A DNA stretch of 64,000 nucleotides from Emydura subglobosa (Eukaryota > Chordata > Testudines > Chelidae): the NCBI GenBank assembly GCA_007922225.1, contig ML679966.1, forward strand, positions 55,175,889-55,239,888, read 5' to 3'. Within the stretch, counting starts at the first letter, position 1; each line of letters starts with the position of its first letter. The translations under genes were made by a program, and so were the position numbers. Below are positions 33,561 to 43,834 of this stretch, piece after piece. The notes under the pieces are model-generated. The model searched no databases and was not told the DNA's origin. It was given only the letters and a program-made list of their open reading frames with translations.

Positions 33561-33739
33561 CTATTAATTTAGAGATCTCAGGTGATTTTGCCAGTGGTGA
33601 TTTTCATGAATGGACAGACGATGAGGATGATGAAGATGATATAATGAATGATGAAGATGAAATTGATGATGATGATGATGACGAGGACGAAGGCGATGAT
33701 GATGTGGATGATGATGATGATCACGATGGATACATTTGA
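33561..33739 (+). CDS. SPOCK3: SPOCK3 terminal coding exon: acidic C-terminal tail with stop codon
   Basis: The acceptor is a T-rich tract ending TTTTTTTTAG. The split codon gives Ala, then INLEISGDFASGDFHEW and a run dominated by Asp and Glu ending HDGYI and TGA at 33737-33739. The two Ser-Gly dipeptides (ISGD, ASGD) in acidic surroundings are typical glycosaminoglycan attachment sites of testicans. The SGDFASGDFHEW core followed by a long Asp/Glu tail ending in YI is what I recall for SPOCK3, which is why I choose it over SPOCK1 and SPOCK2. The tail is encoded largely by GAT/GAC triplets and may vary in length between individuals or species. Confidence 0.95.
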
Positions 33740-35310
33740 TGATATTAAAGGTTAATGAATTCTACCTTTCTAAAATTCAGAAGGTGACATCTCATAGAAA
33801 ATTCCTTTGCTCTCCAAGATCAAGAGGATTCTAAACAACCTGTATATTTTGTATGATTATTTCAAATATTGCAGCTCAAGTCATAGACTTTCTTTGTTTA
33901 AATAAAAATCATTATATTATGTGATTTTGAGTTTTTTATATGCCTTTGACAGAAGAAAACACATTGGAAGTCTAGCCTGAAGAAGGAAATGTGATGTGCT
34001 ACTACAAAAATTAATGTGCAAAGCATCATAAGGACAACCAAACTTTTAAAAACTTCCATGAAAATGATATTTACCATCGCTTGGAACTTTGGATGGCCTC
34101 ATTAAATATGAGCTCAATTATACATAAAGGCAACTTTAACCCTAGCAGTGATTTAGGCCATGTAGATTTCATAATTGTGCATGACCTGAATCAACAACTT
34201 GTTACAGTAAAAATTTCAACACACAAGTAGCATCTCACCAACCTTTAATTAACCAGAGGTGTGGAGAAAATGTGACTGTCACATAGGAGAAAATAATGTA
34301 AAGCCCTCCTTTGTGTTTGCATTTGTGGTTATATTTTTTATTAGGAAATGTCTAGGTTTTTGAAAGGAGGTTTATCAAAAGCAGTAAACATGGACAAGCA
34401 TTAATTCTACAAATAAAGTTTTGTTGTCCTTTTTTTCATTTTTCTTTTAATGTCAAACTCATATAGACTTCATTATTTACTCAAGCAGCATGATTTCACC
34501 CTTCTTTATTTCTATATCTCTAAACAGAAGATTAGCATAAAATATTTAAAATTGAAAAACTTTGCATAAAATATATTACATTTTTACATTACTGTGCTTG
34601 AGAGTACTGGAACTTGTCCCAAGACAGTTTTAAAAAACCCCTAACCATACATTTTAATTTTCTATTTCAGAAAATAGTTTTGCATCTTTATCTTAATCCA
34701 TGTCCTCTTCTGTTGTTAGTACAGAAATTTAGAGAACGTATTGTAAGGTGCCTTGCAAATAGAAATAGAAAGGTTTTAGCATGCATACCGAAATAGGCTG
34801 CTAGGCAATAGCTAACCACACCCAATTACCACATTAATACCAGTATAGGTACTGCTGCTGGAATGAAGAAAATGGGTTATTTTAATTTTTTTCTATTGTT
34901 ATGTAATTACCATGTGGGTCTAGATTATGATTATTGTGTAGAGTAGCACTTAAGATCTGACTGTAGAGAAAATTACTTTAATCACTGTATTTATGTTAGC
35001 ATGTTAATTAATTGTGTAGATGTTTTGGAACTCCAACACCTTCATGCATATCAGACCTATGGCTTTCTGCCCACAGTAAAACTGAAACAACCTATGTAAT
35101 ATTACACTACTGGTTGTGTAACTTCAACAGTGGATCACTGATTTCCCTAATTTTCATCTGCAGTTAAATGACAGGAAAATCAGTTTATTCTTTGCATTTG
35201 ATTTCTACACATTTAAATACTAAATTTAATGTTCATCTTATGTAATATTAAAAAGTATAATGCATTTTCTTTTTTACTGTTTATGTATAGTTTGCAAAAT
35301 AAAGATTCTT
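33740..35310 (+). other. SPOCK3: SPOCK3 3' UTR (probable main form)
   Basis: AT-rich non-coding sequence directly after the SPOCK3 stop. Candidate poly(A) signals AATAAA lie at 33901-33906, 34412-34417 and 35298-35303. The last sits in the context GCAAAATAAAGATTCTTG, which looks like a true 3' end. I see no mobile element inside this stretch, unlike the flanks on either side. That contrast supports selection against insertions in a transcribed UTR. The end is inferred, not proven. Confidence 0.7.
35298..35303 (+). terminator. Candidate SPOCK3 polyadenylation signal AATAAA
   Basis: Canonical hexamer about 1.56 kb after the stop codon, with T/G-containing sequence shortly downstream. It is the most likely main 3' end. 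Confidence 0.6.
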
Positions 35311-36261
35311 GTAACCAACCTTTAGCTGTATACTGTAATGATTTTTAATGGTATAGGCTATATGAAGTTTTGTATAGCTTTATATTGAGAAATGGGAAGC
35401 TCTTAAGTTTCAGATACAGTCACACAATCATGCAACTATTCAACAAAATTTACTTATGTAGAACCATTTACTAGTATTTCATTACATTTCAAGAGATAAT
35501 TTTTGGATCAAGACAAACCCATAAGAAAGATTTTCTTTTATTTGTATTTTTTTAATTTGCTGTAATTTGTAATTTAAGATTGTTTTGTCTTTTCTTCATT
35601 ATATGGTAGCTAATGTTGCAAATCAAAGTTTATTTGTTTCTGATAGACTTAATACTAGTACAGGGAGCATAGATATGTTATTTTCTTAAATAAATATAGT
35701 TAAGTGTTTACCATATCTATAATGGCTGAATTTCACCAAGAACTGGTTTCTTGTGGGTGGAATAAACTTATATATATAAAAATGATTTTGAATAAAGAAA
35801 CTAAAGCTAAACAGTTGTGGTTATTGTCTGATACAGCAACTTGACTGCTCTGTTTCCTAATGTGACAAAGGAATATTAGCTGACAAAAAATTAGAGATGC
35901 ATTTCATGTAGCTGGTGCTGCTACTCAAATACAGAGGAGAGTTAAGCAGCATATAATAGAGTATTCATAATGTGTTTAACCATTGAACTTTAATGGGATT
36001 ATAGTATGAAACTATTCCATCGTTAAAGTAATACAAAGAATAATGTGAGCTAAATTCTTTCTTTCCTCTGTATTCCTTGTTTAACTCAATAGGAGAAGAG
36101 GAAATCAGCTCAGAATTTAATTTCTGCATGATAGTTGCCAGCAGAGACAGTGACTTACAGAAATAATACAGATTGAATTCAGTCAAGGACAGCAACAATG
36201 GAAGTTCAAGGTTATTTAGGAGTATTTCCTTGTTGCGAAACTGCCAAAAAAAAAAAAAAAA
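35311..36261 (+). other. AT-rich stretch after SPOCK3 with distal poly(A) signals
   Basis: No gene or recognisable mobile element. Two further AATAAA hexamers at 35761-35766 and 35791-35796 could end a longer SPOCK3 transcript near 35.82 kb. The stretch finishes in a 16-base A run that abuts the assembly gap. Confidence 0.5.
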
Positions 36262-36361
36262 NNNNNNNNNNNNNNNNNNNNNNNNNNNNNNNNNNNNNNN
36301 NNNNNNNNNNNNNNNNNNNNNNNNNNNNNNNNNNNNNNNNNNNNNNNNNNNNNNNNNNNNN
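36262..36361. other. Assembly gap of 100 N
   Basis: Exactly 100 N, the usual placeholder for a gap of unknown size, next to a poly-A run that probably stopped assembly. True missing length is unknown. Open frames drawn across it are artefacts. Confidence 0.98.
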
Positions 36362-36484
36362 CCCGGAACTGTTAACAGTTCATCAAAAATAGCTGGAGGA
36401 AGGATTGGAAACATTAAATCACTCTTGATATACATTTCTGTTCTTGATTTTGCTATATTAACTGTGTTATATATTTAGTACGTT

Positions 36485-36690
36485 AGTCAGCCAATATACC
36501 AATGGCCTCACTGCCCATTATGTAGTGCGGGCCGTCGTCTGGCTTGTTGGAAAATGTGTGTGCCCTTTTAAGGGCTAGAGAGCCAGCAAATGACTTTCCA
36601 TTGCAACTGCAGAGCAGGTCAGCATGGGGATGTTGACTCATCCACCCCTCCAGGGACTGGAAAAGCGGGGAGATTGTAGCCTTTTTTTCA
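36485..36690 (+). repeat. Ngaro split direct repeat A1
   Basis: Matches A2 (41012-41215) in the same orientation: 'ggcttgttggaaaatgtgtg' against 'ggcttcttggaaaaggtatg', then AAGGGCTAGAGAGCCAG in both, and CAGGTCAG. The match fades after about 36690. Confidence 0.88.
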
Positions 36691-37385
36691 TTGGGGTTAC
36701 TGTCTTTGCGATGGCATCTAGGAGTTTTTACATTTGTTTTCACTGCTATTGGAAAGGCATCACTATCTGATCCTGAAGGTTCCAATTTTAAATTTGATTT
36801 TCTTTCCTCCCTCTGAAAATTCTAATTCTCTCTCCTCTAAGGTTACAATGGGGAACTCCTGTTCCTCCTCCTTCAAAGGAGTTTGTATCTCCCAGGTTTG
36901 GTATTTTTAACAGTGGACAAATTAGGTGAGGAATTCAGTTTTAAACTTCTAAAATTCCTTTTGGCTGGGGTGGGTACCCATACCCTTGGAAGATGTGGCA
37001 TTGGCTGATCTTCCCATGGGGATTCCATTCTTGGACATGTCTCCTGACTTACGATGCACATATGGAAATCAGAATGAGGGGGAATCACATGTCCTAGGAG
37101 CTGTATCAGAAATGTCTGGGGTACACACACCTTCTACAGAAGCTAATGGTATTACACAGTTGTTGCAAGCTAACCTTCAGTTGTTGCAGCAGCTGAGAGC
37201 ATCCATGGGTGGGGGAGGGGGGCAGAAGGAGTAGTAATGGAAACCCAACATAGGCTCGAGGTTGGGAGACAGACAGTAGGTAGGTGGGACAGACCACTTG
37301 CCAAGGAGTGGGAGCCCTTAACGGGGGAGGAGGGGTGGAGTGACAACAGGGCAGTGAGTGCCCCAATGAGTACAGTTATGCCAGG

Positions 37386-37785
37386 GTGGATAACCCCTTG
37401 GGAGTTCATCTCAGTAATATGCAAGATAATATTTTTAGGGGTGAATTTGTAGCTACTGTTACATGGTTGTCACGGTTATCCAGGGAGTTGCTGGCAGATG
37501 ATAAGCCGAGACAGAGCAAGCATGGCAATGCAATGCCCAAGCAGCCAAGGGTGGTGAGAACATGGGAAAATTGGGAGGCTGCCTTCATGATCTATGTTGG
37601 AGTTATTGCCCAGGCCTATCCAGACAGTATCAAATATATGGATATAATCATGCAGGCATGTAATACATTTGGAGGCATGGCTTGGTTTAACTCTGACTAA
37701 CAGTTTAGATTGAGGATGGCAACTCAAACCGTGATCCGGTGGGACATATCACATCATATACTGTAGGTACATCAGCTCAGTGTGC
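37386..37785 (+). pseudogene. Ngaro gag-like ORF remnant
   Basis: 37386-37700 is open and reads DNPLGVHLSNMQDNIFRGEF, LSRLSRELLADDKPRQSK, RTWENWEAAFMIYVGVIAQA and YMDIIMQACNTFGGMAWFNS. A stop follows, after which QFRLRMATQTVIRWDIS continues in frame. The pattern PLGxHLxxxxxxxIxxGEFV ... W...F.IYxGVxxxxxP ... KYxxxIxxAxxxFGGxAWxxYDxxFRxRxA is a conserved ORF1 of Ngaro-like elements as I know them. The sequence is cut by CR1 soon after. Confidence 0.75.
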
Positions 37786-37789
37786 AGCG

Positions 37790-38340
37790 GCAATCAAAAA
37801 AGCTAACTATGTTGGAATGACTAGGAAAGGAATACATAATGAGACAGAAAAATATCATAGTGCCTCTATATAAATCCATGATATGCTCACATCTTGAATA
37901 CTACATGCAAATCTGGTCGCCCCATCTCAAAAAAGATATATTGGAATGGCAAAAGGTACAGAGAAGGTAAAAAAAAATGATTATGGGTCTGGAACAGCTT
38001 CCATATAAGAAGAGATTTAAAAAATTAGGACTTTTCAGCTTGGAAAAGAGATGACAAAGGGGGGATATGATAGAAGACTATAAAAATCTTGACTGGTGTG
38101 GAGAAAGTGAATAAGAAAATGTTATTTACTTCTTTACATAACACAAGAACAAGGGTCACCCAATGAAAATAATAGCAGATTTAAAACAAACAAAAGGAAG
38201 TACTTTTTCACACAATGGACAGTCAACCCATGGAACTCTTTGGCAGTGAATGTTGAGAAGGCAAGAACTATAACAGGGTTCCAAAAATAACTAAAGTTCC
38301 TGGAGTATAGGTCCATCAATGGCTATTAGCCAGGATGGGC
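37790..38340 (+). mobile_element. CR1 LINE 3' fragment inserted in the Ngaro element
   Basis: Reads forward as the CR1 C-terminal end: 'actacatgcaaatctggtcgccccatctcaaaaaagatatattgg', then 'ggacttttcagcttggaaaagagatgac' and 'cccatggaactctttggcag', 'ctattagccaggatgggcag'. The canonical final 3' tail is not visible. It lies where Ngaro RT fingers and palm should be. They are not visible on either side, so a deletion accompanied or followed the insertion. Confidence 0.85.
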
Positions 38341-38399
38341 AGAGATGCAACACCATGCTCTGAGTATCGCTAGCCTCAGACCTTTCAGGCCCATACTAA

Positions 38400-39112
38400 A
38401 AGAATTGAGGGTACCCCTGGTATAGTGGACCTTTCACTTCACTGACCTACCTGGGGATTGAGCTAGAAACACTGGCGGTTATATTGTGATTCCCTCAGGA
38501 GCTACTGGGCTTGATTTGGAGTGCTAGCAAGGGCCAAGAAAGTTACACTGCATGAGCTTCAAACTATTATTGGGCATCTTACTTTTGCCTGCAAGATGCT
38601 AGCCACAGCTTGCAGTGACCACCGCAGGCATAGCAAGTCCTCACTATTTTACTAGAGAGACAGGACAATTTGGGGGTGGTGGGAACAGTAGCTGGGATAT
38701 TTTAATGGAATGTCATTATGGAGGGAGAAGGCTGATTAAAAGAGCCACTTAGATGCTTTGAGAGGTATGGGTTTTGGAGTATTTTTCCTAGGGCAGGTGA
38801 TGTGCCCAGAAATGGCCCTCCACAAAAAGGGATGATGCAGGATATAACATTTCTGGAAAATTTTCTCATTTTGGGTGCAGTGGACATGTGGGAAATGGCG
38901 TTTGCTAATAAAAGGGTGTGAGTCTGGTATGATCACATGGCAGTTGTACATGGTCTCAATCATCAGTCCTCCAGATCAAACAGGCTTATGAGGTTGGTAA
39001 GAATATTTGTACTACAATGTTTAAGCTTTAACATCTGTTTTCTCTTCCAAGTATGTGCCTGGGGTTGGGAACGGCATACAGATGCAGGCTCTTTTGTACA
39101 TTGACAGATTTC
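38400..39112 (+). pseudogene. Ngaro reverse transcriptase end and RNase H, decayed
   Basis: 38400-38640 carries the region after the RT palm, in changing frames: FPQELLGLIWSASKG, then SFKLLLGILLLPAR-like, equivalent to 'FPxxKLxxLxxxL...VTLRELQSLLGLLNFACR'. RNase H is clear from about 38850: DITFLENFLILGAVDMWEMA, VWYDHMAVVHGLNHQ, SNRLMRLVRIFVLQCLSFNI. The Glu of FLEN and the Asp of YDHMAVV fit RNase H positions. One in-frame stop precedes VWYDHM. Confidence 0.82.
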
Positions 39113-39529
39113 AGGAGCTGGGAAGAGGAGCCAGCAAAGAACCTGAACGGCTACCTCTAGCAATATGGAACCTTGGTGTATGATGGTTGTCCGTGTAGCA
39201 CAGAGGGTGCCAACGTTGTGAAACTATGAGAGAAATTTTAATGATTTTGTGTGGTTTCAGGATCTGGAAAAGCCTGTCATCGATGTAGCCCATCAGAGAG
39301 GAGTATCTGCTGCAGTACATGATGTTGTCAGCAATCCAACGACTGGTATCCTCAACCATCTCAGCCCTTACAGTTGTCAGTAGGCTGACTGTTCCTTGCA
39401 GAAGTTTTTAGTTAGAAGGTTTCTAGCTGGGTGGTTTGGACGCACTGGCCCTAGGGACAATAAATGTTGTCCATCGTTCATACACTGAGGGATTTGGTGT
39501 GGATCCTGGAACCCATATGCTCTGCACAG

Positions 39530-40013
39530 GAGGTGGCCTTGTTCAGGGTGGCATTTCAGGTAGCGTTTTTGGACTCAGTGAGCTAGTACATTGGTCCTGT
39601 AGGGATTCTTCTCGAAGGGTTGTGGAACTGAGTGTTATACACACAGAAGGGTGAGCGGGTATATTAACCTTCAGGAAGGCAGATCTATCAAGGAGGCCAG
39701 GGTGAATCAATTCTTCTACAGGAGGGTGACGAACCTGGGGTCAGCCCTGTGGCAGCTGTCAGGGCATACGACCAAGGAGGGATGGGCCCCTCTTTATTCA
39801 CTGTGATCACAGTCCCCCCTCAGAGCATAGCAGTTTGTTAGTTTGAAGATGGAACTGACGAGATTGGGGCTTCCAGCACATGAATTGAGTTCCCACTTGT
39901 TCAGGATTGGGGCAGCACCAGCAGCGGCCCAGCAGAATTGGGCGGGGAGAGAGGGGATAAGGCAGGTCAGGCAGTTGGGTGTTATGTATAGTCTGTATGT
40001 TTCAGAATGCTGA
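39530..40013 (+). pseudogene. Ngaro tyrosine recombinase, decayed
   Basis: The first block, EVALFRVAFQVAFLDSVS at about 39530, equals the 'xLFxxAFxLAFFGxxRxSE' segment that carries the first catalytic Arg, here altered and followed by a stop. The C-terminal block 39852-40013 is open: LGLPAHELSSHLFRIGAAPA, then REGIRQVRQLGVMYSLYVSEC and stop. It keeps the H-x-x-R pair (HLFR) and a Tyr (YVSE) at the nucleophile position. The middle is frameshifted. Confidence 0.85.
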
Positions 40014-40075
40014 GACCCCAACTGGGAAACCTGTGTTAATTTTCCATGGTGTTTTCATGTGTACAGGTGGGCCAG

Positions 40076-40600
40076 GCAGGTGATGTGGATCTGTGGGCAC
40101 AATATTGTTTACTGGGCTTTGAGGCAAGCTTTCAGGTAGTTGAGAGGTTCACAACTGGGCCTCAGTGGTGAAGCAGTCCTGAGCTGGCCTGGGAGGAGCA
40201 GCATGTTATGAGACCAGCTGATGCCCCTTCTGTACATTGTAGGTGCCCATGAGCTGGCACCAGATATAATTGTGATTCACCTTGAGGAAAACGATTTGGG
40301 AATGTGTAAAGGGGTAGACTTAATGATCAGTGTTAAGCTGGACTGGGGGCAGATCCTAGAACTTTTCCCAGGAGTCCAAATTGTGTGGTCAGATGTTGCA
40401 ACACAGGCTGTCACAGGGAGCTGCAGAGCTCCCACAGGTTAACAAGGCTAGGAGGTATGTGAACATGGAGGTGGCCAAATTCATGGGAGTCAGTAATTTC
40501 TCAACTGGGTATAGCATACAGGGCACCAGAATAATTCAGGGACAATGGGGTCCACCTATAAGACTGGGGAGCTCATGTTTTTAGCTGATATTAAAGGGGG
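40076..40600 (+). pseudogene. Ngaro-encoded SGNH (GDSL-like) hydrolase ORF, decayed
   Basis: One frame with two stops reads VMWICGHNIVYWALRQAF (block I, where such ORFs have GHSIVYWA), SQLGLSGEAVLSW, then DIIVIHLEENDLGMCKGVDL (block III, GxND) and ILELFPGVQIVWSDV (strand after block III). Further broken frames continue to about 40600. The nucleophile Ser of block I is Asn here and the Gly of GxND is Glu, so no activity is expected. Hydrolase/esterase ORFs of this type are known in Ngaro elements. Their function in the element is unknown. Confidence 0.82.
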
Positions 40601-40674
40601 CATTAGGAGATATCAGGGAACCTGGCTAAGTATAGCAGCAAGAGGCAGCCAAGCTAACTCCTGGTGCCTCCTTG

Positions 40675-41030
40675 TAGCTGATGTCCAGTGCAGATACTCT
40701 GTAAGGATGGACTGATAAAGAATTTAAACAAGGTATTCATTGAAGGAGCAGAACAGGAGGGAGGGGAGGTTGAGGCTCCTATAACTAGCACCAACCGCCC
40801 TCCACTTTATAATGCCCCCTTAATCCTCATTTGAAAGAAGGGGACAGTGAGGACCCAACAGCTGATGGCAGCCCCTCCCCCCCCAACAATATATGTTGGA
40901 ATGATTATGGAATTACCTGCACTGTATATTTTTATCTGCCTGGTTCTCCCAGACATATAAGAATAAAGTTGCAGCCTAATTAAACCACATCCAGTGTTTC
41001 CTGTCCTTTTCCCAGCATAGCCAGACAATG
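40675..41030 (+). repeat. Ngaro split direct repeat B1
   Basis: Matches B2 (41478-41853) in the same orientation from GATGTCCAGTGCAGATACTC, through 'ggaatgattatggaattacctgcactgta' to 'aataaagttgcagcctaattaaa' and AGCCAGACAATGAC. It contains an AATAAA near its end, as expected of a terminal repeat. Confidence 0.88.
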
Positions 41031-41478
41031 ACCTCACCACACATTAAATGATGGGGGCCATTGTCTGGCTTCTTGGAAAAGGTATGTACCCCTTTAAGGG
41101 CTAGAGAGCCAGGGAGTGACTTTCTGCTGCAGCTGCAGACCAGGTCAGTGTAGGGATACTGACCCATCCGCCCCACCACGTGACCGGAAGAGAGTGGGGA
41201 CTATACAGGTCCATGCCAGTGCAGGAAAAACCTTCTCTCACCTGGACCAGACAGAGCAGCAAACCCCCTCAACCTTCCCTCTGAAGTGGTGAAATACCTG
41301 GTTTGGTTAGGATCCCCTCTGGGGGCTGGGAAGGAATTATTCTCTCACAGACAGATTGGCCAAAACAGAGAGTGGATTTTTTTTCACCTTTCCCACAGTG
41401 GGTTAGCGGGGGCTTAGTTGAGGCAAACAAGAAACTGGAGTTAGTTTGATATCATAACTCATTATGTAAACATGGGGT
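41012..41478 (+). repeat. Ngaro split direct repeat A2
   Basis: Second copy of A1, lying between B1 and B2. Near its start is a perfect 12-base inverted repeat, AGCCAGACAATG at 41019-41030 and CATTGTCTGGCT at 41059-41070, which could be the recombinase site. Confidence 0.85.
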
Positions 41479-41853
41479 GGATGTCCAGTGCAGGTACTCC
41501 ATAGGGAAGGGATACAGTGATCAGATACAACTGATTGGTAAAGGATTTAAAGGAGGTGTTATTTTCAGGCATGGAAATCAGGAGGAGACTGGGGTTGGTA
41601 TAGCAGGGAGCCAACCCTTCCTCCTTTATAGCCCTTCTTTAACCCTCATTTGAGTTAGGGGGGTGAGATCCCAGCAGCACGTTGCCTAGGGACCAGGATG
41701 AGTAAGCAGGCCGGCTACATATTGAAATGATTATGGAATTACCTACACTGTACACTTTTACCTGCCAGGTACCCCCAGACATTTAAAAATAAAGTTGAGG
41801 CCTAATTAAATCACAACCAGTGTCTTCTCTACTTCCAGAATAGCCAGACAATG
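41478..41853 (+). repeat. Ngaro split direct repeat B2
   Basis: Second copy of B1. It ends in AGCCAGACAATGAC at 41853, the same bases that open A2, fitting the circle-junction logic of Ngaro elements. Confidence 0.87.
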
Positions 41854-42909
41854 ACACTGAGATGGTGGAGGAACACAATTCAAAACAAAATGCCATGGTT
41901 GTAATCAAAGATTCCTGAGAAATTAACTCTAAAACATTATTTAAACGATTTTTTTATTGTGTGACTTGATATCAGCCAAACCAGCTTAAAAGTCATGATT
42001 TAAAGCCTGGTCAATAAGCAAGCCATTTCTCTGGCCACAGAGCATATTTTTCCCCTTTTGAAGCTTTTTTTGTTTGTTTGTTTGTTTGTTTTTAATATAA
42101 AAGCATAATCTTTTATTTTAAGGCTGTTATAGTTGCTGTAATAATTTCAGTAACCTTTTATATTTGCATTTCCATTTGCTAACAGTAAACCTACAGAATA
42201 GATTAACAGCAAATTCACCTTTTGAGGCCAAATTGATTTCCTTACACCCCCCGCCCAAACACCCACTGGTTTTAATATCTGTTTGGGTGCACCAGGAAAG
42301 CAAGATCAAATACCTCTAGTCAGATTGACCCTGCCTGGTGCATGGAGAGATATATTATACTCACCTGTGCCAGCTGATTTCCTTGCACCAAGGATTTCTG
42401 GAGATTTGAGTGCATGGATTGTAGGAGACTGCTCCAGGACACAGTGGCATTGAAAAAAGGCATGATGTCACAAATGAGCAAAAAAACCAACGCCAGCAGA
42501 TAGGAGGAATGCTTCCGGAAACAAAGGGCATAGGAGGGGGCTTTGACAAATATAGGAATTTTTGGTTAATATTTTTATGTGCCATATATGCGCCTCAGTT
42601 TACCCACAGATTTGAATTACTATCTACTGGATGTAGACAGGATTAAATTACTTCTTCTGAAACAGGGAATTAAACATGCAGGTATCTGACACACATAGCC
42701 TACCTCAGTTAGTATGACTTGCACCATTGAGAGCTGAATGGAATCAACACACATGAATGGAGGGCCTTGCATTGACGGCCAAGGACTGGACTGTCACTGC
42801 TTATGACTAGCAGCCCAGGAAAGGATACATCTGAACACAGTGTGGGGACAGGAGGAGAACAAAGGGTCAAAGTGGAAGGGCCAAGACTAGACTGGGAGAC
42901 TTACAAGGA
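41854..42909. other. Intergenic, no gene seen
   Basis: Contains a (TTTG)n microsatellite around 42069-42092. Nothing else I can name. Confidence 0.45.
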
Positions 42910-43165
42910 CTGAGGGTTTATCTACACAAACAATTAGTTCATGGCAAGTTGGGGTGTGTGACTACTTTGCCTCAGCAGTAATTGTTGTGTATCCTGCTGA
43001 TGTGCATTAACAGTTTATTAATGAACTTTGATCTAGTCCTCTGAAACGTGACTATGTCTAAAGTGCTTTAATGAACTTTAATGCACATCAGCAGGGTCCA
43101 CATGAACAGCTAGTGCAGCTCACACCCCAGCTTGACACAACCTAAATGTTCATTTAGCCAACCCT
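42910..43165. mobile_element. Palindromic MITE
   Basis: The two halves are inverted copies: CCTGCTGATGTGCATTA near 42997 pairs with TAATGCACATCAGCAGG near 43082, and 'ggcaagttggggtgtgtg' near 42946 pairs with 'cacaccccagcttg' near 43122. No coding capacity. Confidence 0.75.
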
Positions 43166-43834
43166 CAGAGACAAGATGGGTCTCAGGAGAGCATATCCTT
43201 TTGGGGCCATTGCTTCTTCCGATATTGACTCTCACTTCAGCTTGGCTTTACCATGCTCATCTAAAGACTTCCAGACACTGTATTTTAGTTGATTAATAAA
43301 TACTATCTTGTTTAGAAAACCTGTTCACTTCACTGCAAATTTTCATGGTTTGCATTGCTCCCCGAAGAGAGAGAAGTCCCAAAGGAGTCTGAACTGAGGT
43401 TGACTCACCGCAGGATTTCATGGTAAGAAACAGGGTGCTGGAGTCTAGGAGTTATTGAGGCCATATGGCCTACCCTGATGAAAAAATGTGGACATTTGGG
43501 ATCTGGCCCAATAGTCGAGTTATTCCCAGGAAACTTTTTAAAGGTGGCAGCATAGCAGAGACCTAGTAAGTCCATGCCAAAGTTAGAGGAAGAGATGAGA
43601 GCTGAGCAGGTGCAAGGAGCCAGATTAGAGGGCCTTGAAGGTGAGCAAGAGAAAGATGCAAAGCTTGATGTGGAAGAAGGAAAGAAACTGGTTGATATTC
43701 AGGTTATGTGGTGAAAGTGCTGAAAGAGGTAATGTGATTTTTGGCAGCCACACTTTGGAAGCCAAGGAAAACAAAAACACATTTTCAGTTGTGGTTTAAA
43801 TAGTGAAAGAGTGGCAGTACGCGTGACATCTTAC
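43166..43834. other. Intergenic, no gene seen
   Basis: No supported feature. Confidence 0.4.

Larger units (their letters stand above)
36485..41853 (+). mobile_element. Ngaro-type tyrosine-recombinase retrotransposon, decayed
   Basis: Split direct repeats identify it: A1 at about 36485-36690, B1 at about 40675-41030, A2 at about 41012-41478, and B2 at about 41478-41853. The order is A1 - coding - B1-A2-B2. Between them, on the plus strand, are remnants of gag, RT end, RNase H, tyrosine recombinase and an SGNH-hydrolase-like ORF, in the order known for Ngaro elements. A CR1 fragment interrupts the gag/RT part. Stops throughout mean the copy is inactive. The element lies about 1.2 kb after the main SPOCK3 poly(A) signal. 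Confidence 0.88.

Noticed and set aside
18672..33739. SPOCK1 or SPOCK2 instead of SPOCK3
   Set aside because: The EC and Tg1 exons alone would not exclude it, but the ISGDFASGDFHEW segment and the long Asp/Glu tail ending in YI fit SPOCK3.
35965..36478. Open frames of 100-156 codons around 36.2 kb
   Set aside because: They run through the 100-N assembly gap and exist only because N cannot encode a stop.
40076..40600. Host esterase gene
   Set aside because: It has stops, no introns or splice signals, altered catalytic residues, and sits between the recombinase and terminal repeats of an Ngaro element.
36485..41853. Ordinary LTR retrotransposon with two LTRs
   Set aside because: The left side has only the A part while the right side has B-A-B, and the coding remnants include a tyrosine recombinase instead of a DDE integrase.
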